A stretch of 64,000 nucleotides of DNA, from assembly GCF_030269925.1 (NCBI RefSeq), contig NC_085119.1:8717001-8781000 (forward strand). The letters run 5' to 3'. The DNA comes from Bombyx mori. Taxonomy: Eukaryota; Arthropoda; Insecta; Lepidoptera; Bombycidae. The number at the start of each line of letters is the position of its first letter. The stretch's first letter is position 1. Shown in pieces: positions 11,219 to 21,672 of the stretch. The notes under the pieces are model-generated. The model was not told the origin of the DNA and searched no databases. It saw only the letters and a list, made by a program, of their open reading frames with translations. The translations under genes were made by a program, and so were the position numbers.

Positions 11219-12119
11219 AAAAGTTAGGAAAAGGTAAATAGAGTTGATTTTTTATTAAATTTAAATTTAGCGTTTGATTTCTAAGTGGAGATCTCAGAAA
11301 TGAATCATTATTATCATACTCAGTTACTTTTGGCAGAGCAGTCGTGGTCTTGTGGAATCTTTGTTTATTAAAGCCTTGACAGCTGTTCTCCATAGTTCGC
11401 GAACTGAAGCTTGGCGCACGCACTTGTTAAGTGGGAAAGCACAGAAATACACAGAAATTAGTATACATCGGATATGACTATAAGTCATACTAATGCAGTC
11501 GACACAGCTAGCAATATCAATTCTCGGTTTGAAGAGGAGTTTACTAACGAAAGTGCTGAGCGGTTTCGATGTACCTAAGCGTTTTGGGGGTACTTGAAAC
11601 TTCGATTTGAAGAATGAGCATCGAGGTGAAATAGGTACTAAGAATAATAAGCCTTAATGTCCTTTATTTTCTAGATCGTTTTGTCTAGTGCAATATTCCT
11701 ATTAAATTTGATATTTTGCAGAAAAATAAAATATAATACAAAATCTTAACGTAATCTTTAAGAGCTTTTCAAGAGATAATTAATTTAGATTTTACTAAAT
11801 ATCTATTTAGAGTAAATAATGGAAAATTGTGTACGAAATTTAACCATGATTTTTTATCTATGTATGTTCACCGATTTCTCGAGAATGCTTGACCCGATTC
11901 TGATAATTCTTTTTTTTTGTTCGATCTGATGGTGGGATCTTCGAGAAATCCAGAAAAATCTATAATTGTTAAAGCCTATCTTGAAGTGATTTGGGTGTTT
12001 CAATTTTGCAATGAATAACGTATTTATTTGGATAGGGATTAAAAATATCATCTTTATAAAAACACCTTCACAAATAATTCTTTATTTTAGAACAAATTTG
12101 TTTAACATAAAAAACGCTA
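11219..12119. other. Noncoding interval with possible old repeat
   Basis: No exon is seen. The part 11855-12060 (CACCGATTTCTCGAGAATGC and following) has the style of a decayed lepidopteran transposon interior, but I could not place its ends. Confidence 0.35.
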
Positions 12120-12464
12120 TAGTGAGCTAACCTTAATATATAGACATATGCTGTCGCGGACTTTTTTTAGATCTTTTAAAGGGGAACAATTCTCTCTACA
12201 TTACTTTAGAGAAACTTTAACCTTTTCCGCGGCGCACGCAGTGGAAGCTCTCAAAGGGAAAAAGACCCAGATTTTGAAATATTTTTTATTGGTGCTCTTA
12301 TCTTAGCGTGATGTTATAGGTATAGCCTATAGCCTTCATCGATAAATGGGCTATCTAACACTGAAAGATTTTTTTAAATCGGACCAGTAGTTCCTGAGAT
12401 TAGCGCGTTCAAACAAACAAACTCTTCAGCTTAATAATATTAAAATAAATAAATAAAGTATAGA
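12120..12464 (-). mobile_element. Helitron-like element, 5' terminus only
   Basis: On the minus strand the element starts TCTATACTTT at 12464 and is preceded by A (T at 12465 on plus), as expected for a Helitron 5' end. It contains the blocks GGTCCGATTT and GCGACAGCATATGTCTA, the latter also present in the Helitron at 15848-16283 (near 16156). No CTAG-ending hairpin is found at the other side, so the 3' end is lost or diverged. Confidence 0.5.
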
Positions 12465-12885
12465 TATAGTTATAGTTTGCACTTTTATAAATTATAACGT
12501 TTGTAGTGGACATCAAACGAGTCCCTGTCTTAAACTTTACAGCTCGGAGATTATTTTCAGCGCGTATTCGTGAACAGCACTAACATGAAAAACATGTAAC
12601 ATGGCTCGTGAAAATCCGCTAATGGATCAGACGAGACGGCACTTTAAAAATATCCATCTAATCTAGGATTCGATATAACTGAAGCACTCAAGTCTCAGTC
12701 CAAAAATAGAGAGCAGGTTACGTCAAATCTTTGTCTCACGTGAATTGTTACTTTTATATCCTAATTTTATAATGTTACATAGGGCGTATTATAGGGCGTG
12801 AATCTTTAAAGGTAGTCGACCTTTTCTGTCTCTCCACCGAAGTAACATAAAAATTCTTTTTTTTTTTTGGTTTTTCTATAAATTT
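12465..12885. other. Noncoding interval
   Basis: Nothing recognised. Confidence 0.35.
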
Positions 12886-13120
12886 ACTGATGGCAGGACC
12901 TCTTGTGAGTCCGCGCGGGTAGGTACCACCGCCCTGCTATTTCTGCCATGAAGCATAATGCGTTTCGGTCTGAAGAGTAGGGCAGCCGTTGTAACTATAC
13001 TGAGATCTTAGAACTTATATCTAAAGGTGGGTTGCGCATTTACGTTGTAGATGCCTATGGGCTCTGGAGCCCAAGTAACTGGTAACCACTTAACACCAGG
13101 TGGGCTAATAAAAAAAAAAT
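12886..13120 (+). repeat. Bm1 SINE, headless form
   Basis: Starts at TTACTGATGGCAGGACCTC and runs to CACCAGGTGGGC plus an A-run. The tRNA-like head is absent. There is a small internal duplication near 13055-13075 (GGAGCCCAAGTAACTGGTAACC). Confidence 0.85.
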
Positions 13121-14416
13121 TATGTAGATACATTCGTGATTTTGTACATTAAAAACAAATGTACAGAATTCTGAACATTATACCGATGTTCTTAAAAAAT
13201 ACATCCAAACTTTACACTTCACACTTAAATGCGCTAACGACTTTGCCCGAATAACTAAAAGAGTTTGTAATATCTTGTCGTTTGATAAAGAGCATATCCG
13301 TTATAAAGTTCCTAGTCGTAACATAATCTTCTGTGGTGTTGACTGCTCTGAGTGGGGAGGCAGATGGTATTTATTCAGCATTAGAAAGCAGGCACTCTCT
13401 GTTGATGCGGCACTGACATATCCGTTAATGCTTTTTCCATTTCCCCACAACTACACACCGCCTCCCTCCCCTGTTATATTTAGCCGATGGCTTGACCAAA
13501 AAGCTTCTTGTTGATTTGTAATGTTCAATAATATTATTTATCCATTAGAGAATGAAAAGTAGCGAATTGATTGAGTAAATAATTTCATATGTCAGTTGAA
13601 GTTGTCTTTTGAAAAGTACAACTATACATAACAATGAAAAAGAGACTATTCTAGATCAATATTTAATTTCAAATTATGGTAACGAACTTTAGCTTAACAT
13701 TAAAAAAAAGGTAATTCGATTTAAGGAAGCATAACAAGAATGGGGAGAGGAATTTTTTTCCCTTCCCAATCACATAGCCCTCGAGTGGTTGCCCACTGCC
13801 CTTTGATTGCACATTATTCGTTTGTACACAATTACTTAGACCTCTTTCTAGATTATTTCTATTGTGATGCCGTTTTAGTCGCGTGGTTTGAAGGGGGCCT
13901 TAAATTAAAAATTCTTAGCTGACCTTCGAATTGTTTCCATTGTTTGTTGACCATTCTCGGATAGTATATCTAAGGGAGTAAAATAAAAAATATTGTACAA
14001 AGTTACGTTTTATTCAAAGAATGGTTACTTATTTAAGTTTGCTAAAGCCCGAACCGAAAACTAATTTAAAAACAGATTATCCGAGATCGAACATGGAAGT
14101 ATTGTTGTAATTGAAAAACGTAACAACGCAAGAAGGCCGAAACGATTTTTTAAATTGTTACTGTAAAACTTTGAAAATTGTAATGTCTTGTTTAGAAATT
14201 ATTGTATCAAAGTTGGTTAATCTAAAAATTAGGGAAGCTCTCCTCTCCTATCTCGTCCGCACCACGACTTTCATTCATCCCGGAGAACATTTATACATTA
14301 CTCGGCTCGACTCAAGTATCCGATTATATAACACGAAAAATTTCAATTACAACTTGTAATTAGTTTTTCGAGAGTTTTTCTTTCAGGAAGGGGGAGTGTG
14401 GGGGCATTAGCGAGTA
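13121..14416. other. Noncoding interval
   Basis: Several short open frames exist but none has codon bias, splice sites or a recognisable domain. Confidence 0.35.
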
Positions 14417-14465
14417 AACGTGTTCGAGTGGGATGCACTCAGAGTTCATCTCACTCGAACGCGTT
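14417..14465. other. Near-perfect short inverted repeat (hairpin)
   Basis: Arms beginning AACG-T-GTTCGAGTGGGATG and ending CATCTCACTCGAAC-G-CGTT meet at a central A (14441). The inner 19-nt arms (14422-14440 and 14442-14460) match at 17 positions, and one of the two differences is a G-T pair. It is too short for a typical insect pre-miRNA; it could be a MITE remnant or a cruciform. Confidence 0.6.
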
Positions 14466-15847
14466 GATGCAATGCACGTTGCCTGAGTAATGTCCACGTC
14501 ACTTATTTGATTATTTTTGTGCAATCTGCGCAGCATAATGAAATATTTATTTGCTTTACACACGACGTCGTTAATTAATTTTATGAATTCCATCCTGTTT
14601 CTAAGGTTCATTAGTTTACAAGCCCCTTCAGACTTGTTTAATTAAATAAAACGTGAATAAACAAAAGTGACGCTCGCCGTATACGCTGTTGCGTAATTGT
14701 AACTGTTGGGCTTTATTTGTTCTATTTTATTTTCAGTAAATTAAACTTAGTAAACTTTCACGTTAAAACCAAACCAAAACTGATTATCTTCATTAATTAA
14801 ATTTGATTAACAATCTATGTTTCCTAGTTCATAGATGGATATATCAATTCCAAAATATTTAAGTTAATACGATTAGTCTTGTTTTCTATACATAAATAGC
14901 GACCCTGCTCGTAGAATAGGAGCTCCGTCGCTGGCCGCTAATGCACGGAAGCCGAACCATGCGAATTAATGGCAAGAATAATGGCGATCCCATTATGGAT
15001 TGCCGCCAACATACTTTAGTCATGAAAAGAACCGAAAGTTACATTTGCGATACTCTGAATACTGAACGCTCTAGGACGCCCCCTGCACTCCCCTTCTGAG
15101 GGGTGGCACAGAGAATTGAATGGAGTAGAATAATGTTAATGAACTCCGTTCGTTGCAATAGATAAAATCATGTTAATGTCGGGAAATTTACTAATAAAAA
15201 ATTGTTTTCTGTTTCTAATACTTAACTATTTTTAATATACACAGTTTTATTTATTTTAGCCACTTAGATCTACGTGGGAACAATTCAATCAAAAAATATA
15301 CATGCATTTAAGCAAGTGTTACTTTGTTAAGACAGTACTTTTTTTTCCATTTTAAAACGCTAAAGAAATGTAATATGCAACTTAGTCTTTTATGCTATAG
15401 GGCCCAAAAGGCGTTCTTAAATGTTTTCTTTTAATAATAAAACGCATAAAATGCTTTCCCTGATTATCTCTACCTCAACTCTGTTTCTCTGTCACCGTCA
15501 TTCACGTGAAAGTTTCGGTATGGAAAAGATTTTAAAACAGCTTTTAAGAAAATTAAATACCATAATGGTGTCGCGCTTAAACCGATCATAAGTCAAGTTG
15601 GAAGGTCAGTTGAGTTCAGTTCAGGGATGGTTACGTGAAATTGGCGTCACAAGGAAAGATAATAATGTGTTGCTGAAGAATCTGATACGTTGTTAGTCGG
15701 ACGTGCCTCGTAATCTTGCAGCCCTGAAGTTCGAGGCCGACGCCAGTGTGCGACGCTAATTGGCAATTTGTTCGATCCTTAGACCTGACATAATGATGTG
15801 AGTTCGTTTATTTAAATGATTTGACGGAAAATTCTCAAAACTCTCTA
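14466..15847. other. Noncoding interval
   Basis: No gene or recognised repeat. An ATG-started 83-codon frame on the minus strand (14360-14611) crosses the hairpin and shows no domain. Confidence 0.35.
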
Positions 15848-16283
15848 TCTATACTAATATTATAAAGAGGAAAGATTTGTTTGTTTGTTTGTATTGAATA
15901 GGCTCCGAAACTACTGAACCGATTTGAAAAATTCTTTCACTGTTTGGAAGCTACACTATTCCCGAGTGACATAGGCTATAATATTTTTTGAAAAAAATTA
16001 GGGATCCTTACTAAAACTCCAATAATGTAACCCAAGGTGTAAAAAAATTACCGAAAATATTCTTTACATCGCGTGCCGTGCGAAAACTATTGATGATAGA
16101 ATAAAATAATGTATTACGACTTTGTAGAACACATTATTATTTACAAAAAGTGTCGCCACAGCATATGTCTAACTATTATAGTTATGCCGCAATAAGTGTT
16201 CTTTTATTTTTAAAAATAAAACAACGACAAATATCGTTACAATTTTTGTTAAAGACCTGAGCGGAGCCGGAGCGGGCCGCTAG
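15848..16283 (+). mobile_element. Non-autonomous Helitron, complete ends
   Basis: Starts TCTATACTAATATTATAAAG and ends in a GC-rich segment (GCGGAGCCGGAGCGGGCCG) followed by CTAG at 16280-16283. The flanks are A at 15847 and T at 16284, matching the known Helitron rule of insertion between A and T without target duplication. At 436 bp it has no Rep/helicase coding capacity and would depend on an autonomous relative. Confidence 0.8.
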
Positions 16284-16807
16284 TAATAATATAAACCTAT
16301 ATAAATTAGGCGACATTTTATGATCGTTTCAAATTTCGCTCGAAAACCGCAACATATTTGATTTTTTTTCGAAAATTATTAATAAAAAAAAGTGTGTTAA
16401 TCGCTGTTTCATCATTGATTATTAATTTATCGTACGGTTCTTGGAAAGTTTAAGCGACTTACATTTCTGTCCATTCATAAAGTCAGCTTATTAAGGAGTC
16501 ATAAAATAAATTACGTAAACGTTTTATTACCTATTGGTTCCATTTGATTCCGCACACACACAAGCACACACAATCGGTGGTCACCAGTTTCGATTAAAGC
16601 TTGCAACATTTAAAGACCATTGATATTTCATTAATTGGTAACCTAATTTAGTCCTAATTAATCGTTTTAGTATAAAACCGAGTTTTAAATTTCAAAATTA
16701 ATTCATTAAAATATAGGTAATAATAATAAAAGGTCTAAAACGGAATTATTTGTCTTTAGTGGTCTAAATTGAGTCGTCGTGGCCTGAAGAATACATGAAC
16801 AATTTTT
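16284..16807. other. Noncoding interval
   Basis: A short CA-rich run occurs at 16555-16575. Nothing else is recognised. Confidence 0.35.
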
Positions 16808-17130
16808 TTTTAGCTTAAGTGGGTGGACGACCTCCCAGCCCACCTGGTATTAAGTAGTTACTGGAGCCCATAGATATCTACGACGTAAATGCGCCACCCA
16901 CCGTGAGATATAAGTTCTAAGGTCTCAAGTATAGTTACAACGGCTGCCCCACCCTTCAAACCGAAACGCATTACTGCTTCACGGCAGAAATAGGCGGGAT
17001 TTTGGTACCTACCCGCGCGGACTCACAAGTGGTCCGACCACCAGTAATTACGCAAATTAAAATTTGCGGGTTCGATTTGTATTACACGATGTTATTCCTT
17101 CACCGTGGAAGTCAATCGAGAACATTTGCA
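16808..17130 (-). repeat. Bm1 SINE, lacking the tRNA head
   Basis: Runs from the T-rich tail and AGCCCACCTGG through GGTCCGACCACCAGTAATTACG to GTCAATCGAGAACATTTGC. It then ends before the tRNA-like head. Confidence 0.85.
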
Positions 17131-17461
17131 ATATATTCAATCAAAAAATGTATTCGCATCGAGCTATGCGACTCTGCCGCTGTTCTATTCCCGCATACAG
17201 CTACCAATTTTTCTAATGAAATACATAAATGCATAAATCGTGTCATAAAATTAAAACGAAAATAATATAATGGGATGGTATTGGGTAGTGGTGGGGTATT
17301 CAGTTTTGATGTTTATAGCCACCGACAACCATTTCCCACATGAACATTAACTTGTTGTTCCGTTTTGCAATATAAAAAAAAAAACATTAAGTTCTACTCA
17401 TACAATAGCTTAGAAAAAAAAAAAAAAAAATTAAAGATGTGGTGTCGTGGGATACCAGGTA
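17131..17461. other. Noncoding interval
   Basis: Contains A-runs at 17372-17382 and 17415-17431. No gene is seen. Confidence 0.35.
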
Positions 17462-17873
17462 GGAACGAAGTTCCTTCGGCTAATGTAGAATCGACACAAT
17501 TTGCAAAAAAAAAATCGTACTCAATTTTATGTAGGTTTTCTTGATTTTTCTCTTAAATTTTGCTGATTACTTTTTATTTAAGTATAGGATAGTATTTAGG
17601 AAATTCAGTATTTTAGGAAAAAATAAATTACGTAAAATAGGAAGAGAATGGATGAGAGAACGAAAAGAAAGAGAAAGGTATTATACACTACTCGCTTGTG
17701 TATGCGACTGTCGCGCCTGCGCACGTCTCATTTAACGGTTTTATTCCACGCACTTTTTTCCACTGATTTTTTCCACGGATTTTTTCTTACGGTTTTACTA
17801 TCACATTTTTTTCAGTTCGGTCGCGCAGCAAAATCCCTATCCCCTCCAAGCCTGCCGTAAGGAACTTCGTTCC
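17462..17873. repeat. Inverted-repeat-bounded segment
   Basis: GGAACGAAGTTCC at 17462-17474 is itself palindromic and recurs inverted at 17861-17873. The inverted match extends through TT and, after a small gap, GGC on the inner left and outer right sides. The interior is pyrimidine-rich with TTTTTTCCAC-type repeats (17750-17790). It may be a non-autonomous repeat; I could not define target duplications. Confidence 0.4.
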
Positions 17874-18147
17874 AAAATTCACGCTTTGCAACCACTACCG
17901 GCCGATTCTGTCATGCTCATTTTTCCCTGCGCATTGTGCCCAATTAACCAAATAGTGATAACGTTTCTTGTCACATTTACATGCTTTGCGGTGGGTAAGT
18001 AATTATTTATTATTTTTATACAGTATCGTGAATAATCTGGTCTAAATGGATAAAAGATTTAAATCGATTCACTAACCGATTTCCTATGTCTTATAAGAAT
18101 AACTTGAAACCTGATATAGTAACGTTATATTGTAATAATTAACGATC

Positions 18148-18392
18148 ACACATCTACAACGTAAATGCGCCACACACCTTGAGATATAATTCTAAGGTCT
18201 CAGTATAGTCACAACGGCTGCCCCACCCTTAAAACCGAAACGCATTACTGCTTCACGGCAGAAATAGGCGGGGCGGTGGTACCTACCCGTGCGGACTCAC
18301 AAGAGGACCTACCACCAGTAATTACGCAAATTATAATTTTGCGGATTTGATTTTTATTGCACGATGTTATAAGTCAATCGTGAACATTTGTG
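18148..18392 (-). repeat. Bm1 SINE, truncated at both ends
   Basis: Covers CATCTACAACGTAAATGCGCC through TAATTACGCAAATTATAATTTTGCGG to GTCAATCGTGAACATTTG. It lacks both the A-tail end and the tRNA-like head. Confidence 0.85.
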
Positions 18393-18435
18393 TGAACATG
18401 TGTGTACCTATAAGTGTGAGAGTTACTTCAGGCAC

Positions 18436-18500
18436 GCATTTTTGTTTCGCGGCAGAAATAGGATACTGGTACCTGGTACCATGCGGGCTTATAATACGGT
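18436..18500 (-). repeat. Short decayed Bm1 fragment
   Basis: TTCGCGGCAGAAATAGG followed by GGTACC and CGGGCTTATAA resemble the central Bm1 segment with deletions. Confidence 0.5.
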
Positions 18501-18519
18501 GAGTATTTAATGTTTTAGC

Positions 18520-18527
18520 TGTACCCT

Positions 18528-18531
<4 letters not shown>
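18520..18531. repeat. Target-site duplication of the full-length LINE (3' side)
   Basis: TGTACCCTTCTT is identical to 23570-23581 on the other side of the LINE. The last T merges with the poly(T) of the element tail, so the duplication could be one or two bases shorter. Confidence 0.85.
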
Positions 18532-18561
<30 letters not shown>

Positions 18562-18786
18562 ATTGAAAGTTTACTGCTGGCCCGAAGGCCTTTCCAGTTT
18601 CACCAGGACAGGTGGGCGAGCAAAGGCTCAGCCAAGAGGGGTGGGATTTGCTAACAACTGCCCGAGCGCCTCCGAAGGAGACCTAACAACTCAAGAGCAA
18701 TTGTTTCGCGAATGAATCTACTACCGGATCGGAATCGCGACCCGCTGAGAAGATCCGGCGAGAAACTCAGCGGGCTGATGCATGGG

Positions 18787-21669
18787 TTAGGTTGCACGTC
18801 GACCTCTTTGTCGAGTTCGACGAGTACGGTTACCGGGGTCCCTAAGCCTGCCCCTAGTATTAGAGCTGAAGGCATCTAATGCAAAGGTTATTGGATCTGA
18901 TGGATCCGTAAGGACGTGTCTAGGGCGTCGACGGTGACTGGCTCCTGCATGATCAGGATTCGGGGAGTAGTCAGCGGCGGCAACGATAAGGCGATTATCA
19001 TGACGCATAGCCTTATCGAAGTATCGTTCCGACGCTGACTTCATGTATTTCCGAATTGATTCGAGGCCCAGGTCGTCGTGTAGGTCAACGTTCCTCACGA
19101 ACCACGGAGCCCCGACAGCTAACCTGCAAAAGCGGGATTGTAGGGATTGGAGGGTGTCTATGTGTGTGCGGGCCGCGTGAGCGAACACCACACTCGCGTA
19201 AGTCATGACGGGCCTTATGCAAGTTTTGTAAAGTGTCACCTTGTTCCGAAGGGACATTTTACTCCGCTTACAGATCATGGGGTAGAGTCTACCGAGAATA
19301 AACGCGGCACGGTCACGGACTGATTTTATATGCGGGCGGAATGTCATCGATGCATCCAGGGTAACGCCCAGGTACTTGACCTTCCTGGCCCAGGGTATGG
19401 GTTGTCTAAAGAGAGTAATCGGGGGTGTGAGATTCCTCCTCCTAATCCGGGAGGAAATCCGTGTGGAGCTTCCCCTCTGAAATAGCACCGCAGTACTTTT
19501 CGCTGGGTTGATGTCTATGCGCCATTTTCGGAACCACTGTCCTAGGGCTAGGGCTGCGCTCTGAAGCTTCTTCGCGATTAGGGACTTATTTCTACTAGAA
19601 TAGTAAACAGTCGTGTCGTCGGCGAATAAAGCTAAATGGGTCGGCGGCGACCGGGGAATATCGTTGACGAATAAGCTAAATAGGAGGGGTGAGAGGACAG
19701 AGCCTTGCGGGACTCCAGCTGTGAGAGGTCGTGGGGAGGAGCGGGTTCCCTCGACTCGATATCGAAAAGAGCGGTTCGACAAGAAGTCCCGTATGATGAG
19801 CACGAGACTATCCGGCACGCCCATGTTGAATAGTTTGAAAATCAAACCATTGTGCCAGACTTTGTCGAACGCTTTTGCGACGTCGAAGAAGAGAGCTCCC
19901 GTGTATAACGGTTTTGGTCGATTAAGCCCCACAAGAATGTGCTCCGTGAGGCGGTGCACCTGTTGAACGCATGAGTGATTTGTACGGAATCCGAATTGTT
20001 CATCGATAAGAATGCCCTTGGATGAGACGAAGTCTCTGAGGCGTTTGTAGAGCAGACGCTCATACAGTTTGCCTAGAGACATGAGGAGGCTAATCGGGCG
20101 GTAGCTCGTCGGATGATTTTTTGGTTTACCGGGTTTATGTATGCCGATAACGTCCGCTTCTTTCCACACCGCGGGAAAGATACAGTTCGCCATAGCGGCA
20201 TTGAAAATAGATGCCAACATCACGATGAGTTGGACGGGTAGAAGTTTAATAACGCGGTTGGATATACCGTCGGAACCGGGAGCCTTGCGAGGACGTAGGT
20301 CTTTGATCAAGTCTTTAACTTCCATCGGGGTGACGGGTGGTAACGCATCAGAGGGTGGCAAGGAGGCTCTGCGTTCTACCTCACTGTCTACTAATTCTAC
20401 ATGAACAGGGTCCACGGATTGAGTGCTGGGCGTGCACTGGGTTTGCAATGTATCGGCCAGCAGCTCTGCTTTTTCGTCATCATCGAACGCCGCGAGTCGG
20501 CCTGAGGGGCCTACGAGGGGGGGCATAGTTACTACCGTATCCGATTTGAGAGTACGAGCTAAGCGGTAGTAAGACCTTTGAGAGGGCGCGAGTCCTTCTA
20601 AGAAATCAGACCATCTGGCATCTCGGACTTCGGTGATGCGAGACTTTACGTCGCGTTGTAGGGCACGCATTCGAATACGATTTTCCGCGGTAGGATACCT
20701 ATCGTACGCACGGATCGAGGCGTTCTTAGCTCTAAGGAGTTCCCTAATATCGTCGGGCAATTTGAAGCGGTGAAGGAAGTCCTCCGCTACAACTTGCTTC
20801 GATGACCTATCTAATGTCGAGGTGATGTGTGACGTTACGATGTCTATGGCTTCAGCGGTATCCTGAGGAGACGGGATAGAGTCCGGACTAAACGGAAGCG
20901 ATGGTGGATCAGATTCAGCCAGGCTGATGCCCAGCGTGTGCCAATCCACCACAGTCCTCGTGACGGGAACGGAATCGGGAGCGCGACCGAGCTTCATAAC
21001 GACGGGACGGTGGTCTGAATCTAACTCTGAAACTACTTCGATCGAGTGTAAGCGCAGAGTTACGTTTTTTAATAACGCTATGTCGAGTATATCCGGGCGA
21101 TGCGCGATATTTAGCGGGTAGTGAGTCGGGGTTAGCGGAGCGACGATATCGAAGGCGAGATCATCGACTAACGCGTCAAGCCGCCTGCCATTCGGGGTTG
21201 TGGTGTGTGAGTTCCACCTGATGTGTTTACAATTTAGGTCGCCCGCCAGAATGACAGAGCTCCCCATACCGAGCAGCGCCTCGATATCACTGCTTAGAAC
21301 GATCTTATCCGGTGGAAGATAAACGGACGCGATAACGATCGGCGCGTGTCCCGTCAGTGAGATTCGGCACACTGATGCTTCGATATTAGCGAGCGCGGGA
21401 GGATCGAGCGGGACGCAATGCAGGGCTCTTCTATAGTAAATGACGGTACCACCACCACGGGCAGAGAGCCTGTCGTTCCTGACCATGTTATAGTTCGCGA
21501 TTTTAGGGTCACGGCGCGCGGGCTTAAGTAGGGTCTCCTGCACTAAAAAGATATCAATTTGGTGGTCACGCAAAAAGTCAGAAACCTGATCACGTTGATT
21601 TGCGAGACCGTAAGCGTTAAAAAATCCTATCGTTACGGATAGGGGCTTTATTCTACTTATATACGCCAT
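18787..21669 (-). CDS. LINE ORF2: AP-type endonuclease and reverse transcriptase, intact
   Basis: 960 residues from an ATG at 21669. N-terminal apurinic endonuclease-like domain, residues ~15-230: N18, E45 in QET, D144/N146 in GDLN, and S218-D219-H220 near the end of the domain. Reverse transcriptase ~430-770: FFDVAKAFD 594-602, AGVPQGS 651-657, catalytic FADD 682-685. The C-terminal third ends in an Arg-rich tail. All catalytic residues expected for the Jockey clade are in place and there is no frameshift or stop. The start lies one codon downstream of the ORF1 stop in the same frame, which suggests termination-reinitiation or readthrough. The product would act on element RNA and nick chromosomal DNA in the nucleus. 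Confidence 0.93.
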   Translation of the reverse strand: MAYISRIKPLSVTIGFFNAYGLANQRDQVSDFLRDHQIDIFLVQETLLKPARRDPKIANYNMVRNDRLSARGGGTVIYYRRALHCVPLDPPALANIEASVCRISLTGHAPIVIASVYLPPDKIVLSSDIEALLGMGSSVILAGDLNCKHIRWNSHTTTPNGRRLDALVDDLAFDIVAPLTPTHYPLNIAHRPDILDIALLKNVTLRLHSIEVVSELDSDHRPVVMKLGRAPDSVPVTRTVVDWHTLGISLAESDPPSLPFSPDSIPSPQDTAEAIDIVTSHITSTLDRSSKQVVAEDFLHRFKLPDDIRELLRAKNASIRAYDRYPTAENRIRMRALQRDVKSRITEVRDARWSDFLEGLAPSQRSYYRLARTLKSDTVVTMPPLVGPSGRLAAFDDDEKAELLADTLQTQCTPSTQSVDPVHVELVDSEVERRASLPPSDALPPVTPMEVKDLIKDLRPRKAPGSDGISNRVIKLLPVQLIVMLASIFNAAMANCIFPAVWKEADVIGIHKPGKPKNHPTSYRPISLLMSLGKLYERLLYKRLRDFVSSKGILIDEQFGFRTNHSCVQQVHRLTEHILVGLNRPKPLYTGALFFDVAKAFDKVWHNGLIFKLFNMGVPDSLVLIIRDFLSNRSFRYRVEGTRSSPRPLTAGVPQGSVLSPLLFSLFVNDIPRSPPTHLALFADDTTVYYSSRNKSLIAKKLQSAALALGQWFRKWRIDINPAKSTAVLFQRGSSTRISSRIRRRNLTPPITLFRQPIPWARKVKYLGVTLDASMTFRPHIKSVRDRAAFILGRLYPMICKRSKMSLRNKVTLYKTCIRPVMTYASVVFAHAARTHIDTLQSLQSRFCRLAVGAPWFVRNVDLHDDLGLESIRKYMKSASERYFDKAMRHDNRLIVAAADYSPNPDHAGASHRRRPRHVLTDPSDPITFALDAFSSNTRGRLRDPGNRTRRTRQRGRRAT

Positions 21670-21672
21670 TGA

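Noticed and set aside
14360..14611. ATG-started 83-codon frame on the minus strand
   Set aside because: Runs through a hairpin and has low-complexity composition; no supporting signal.
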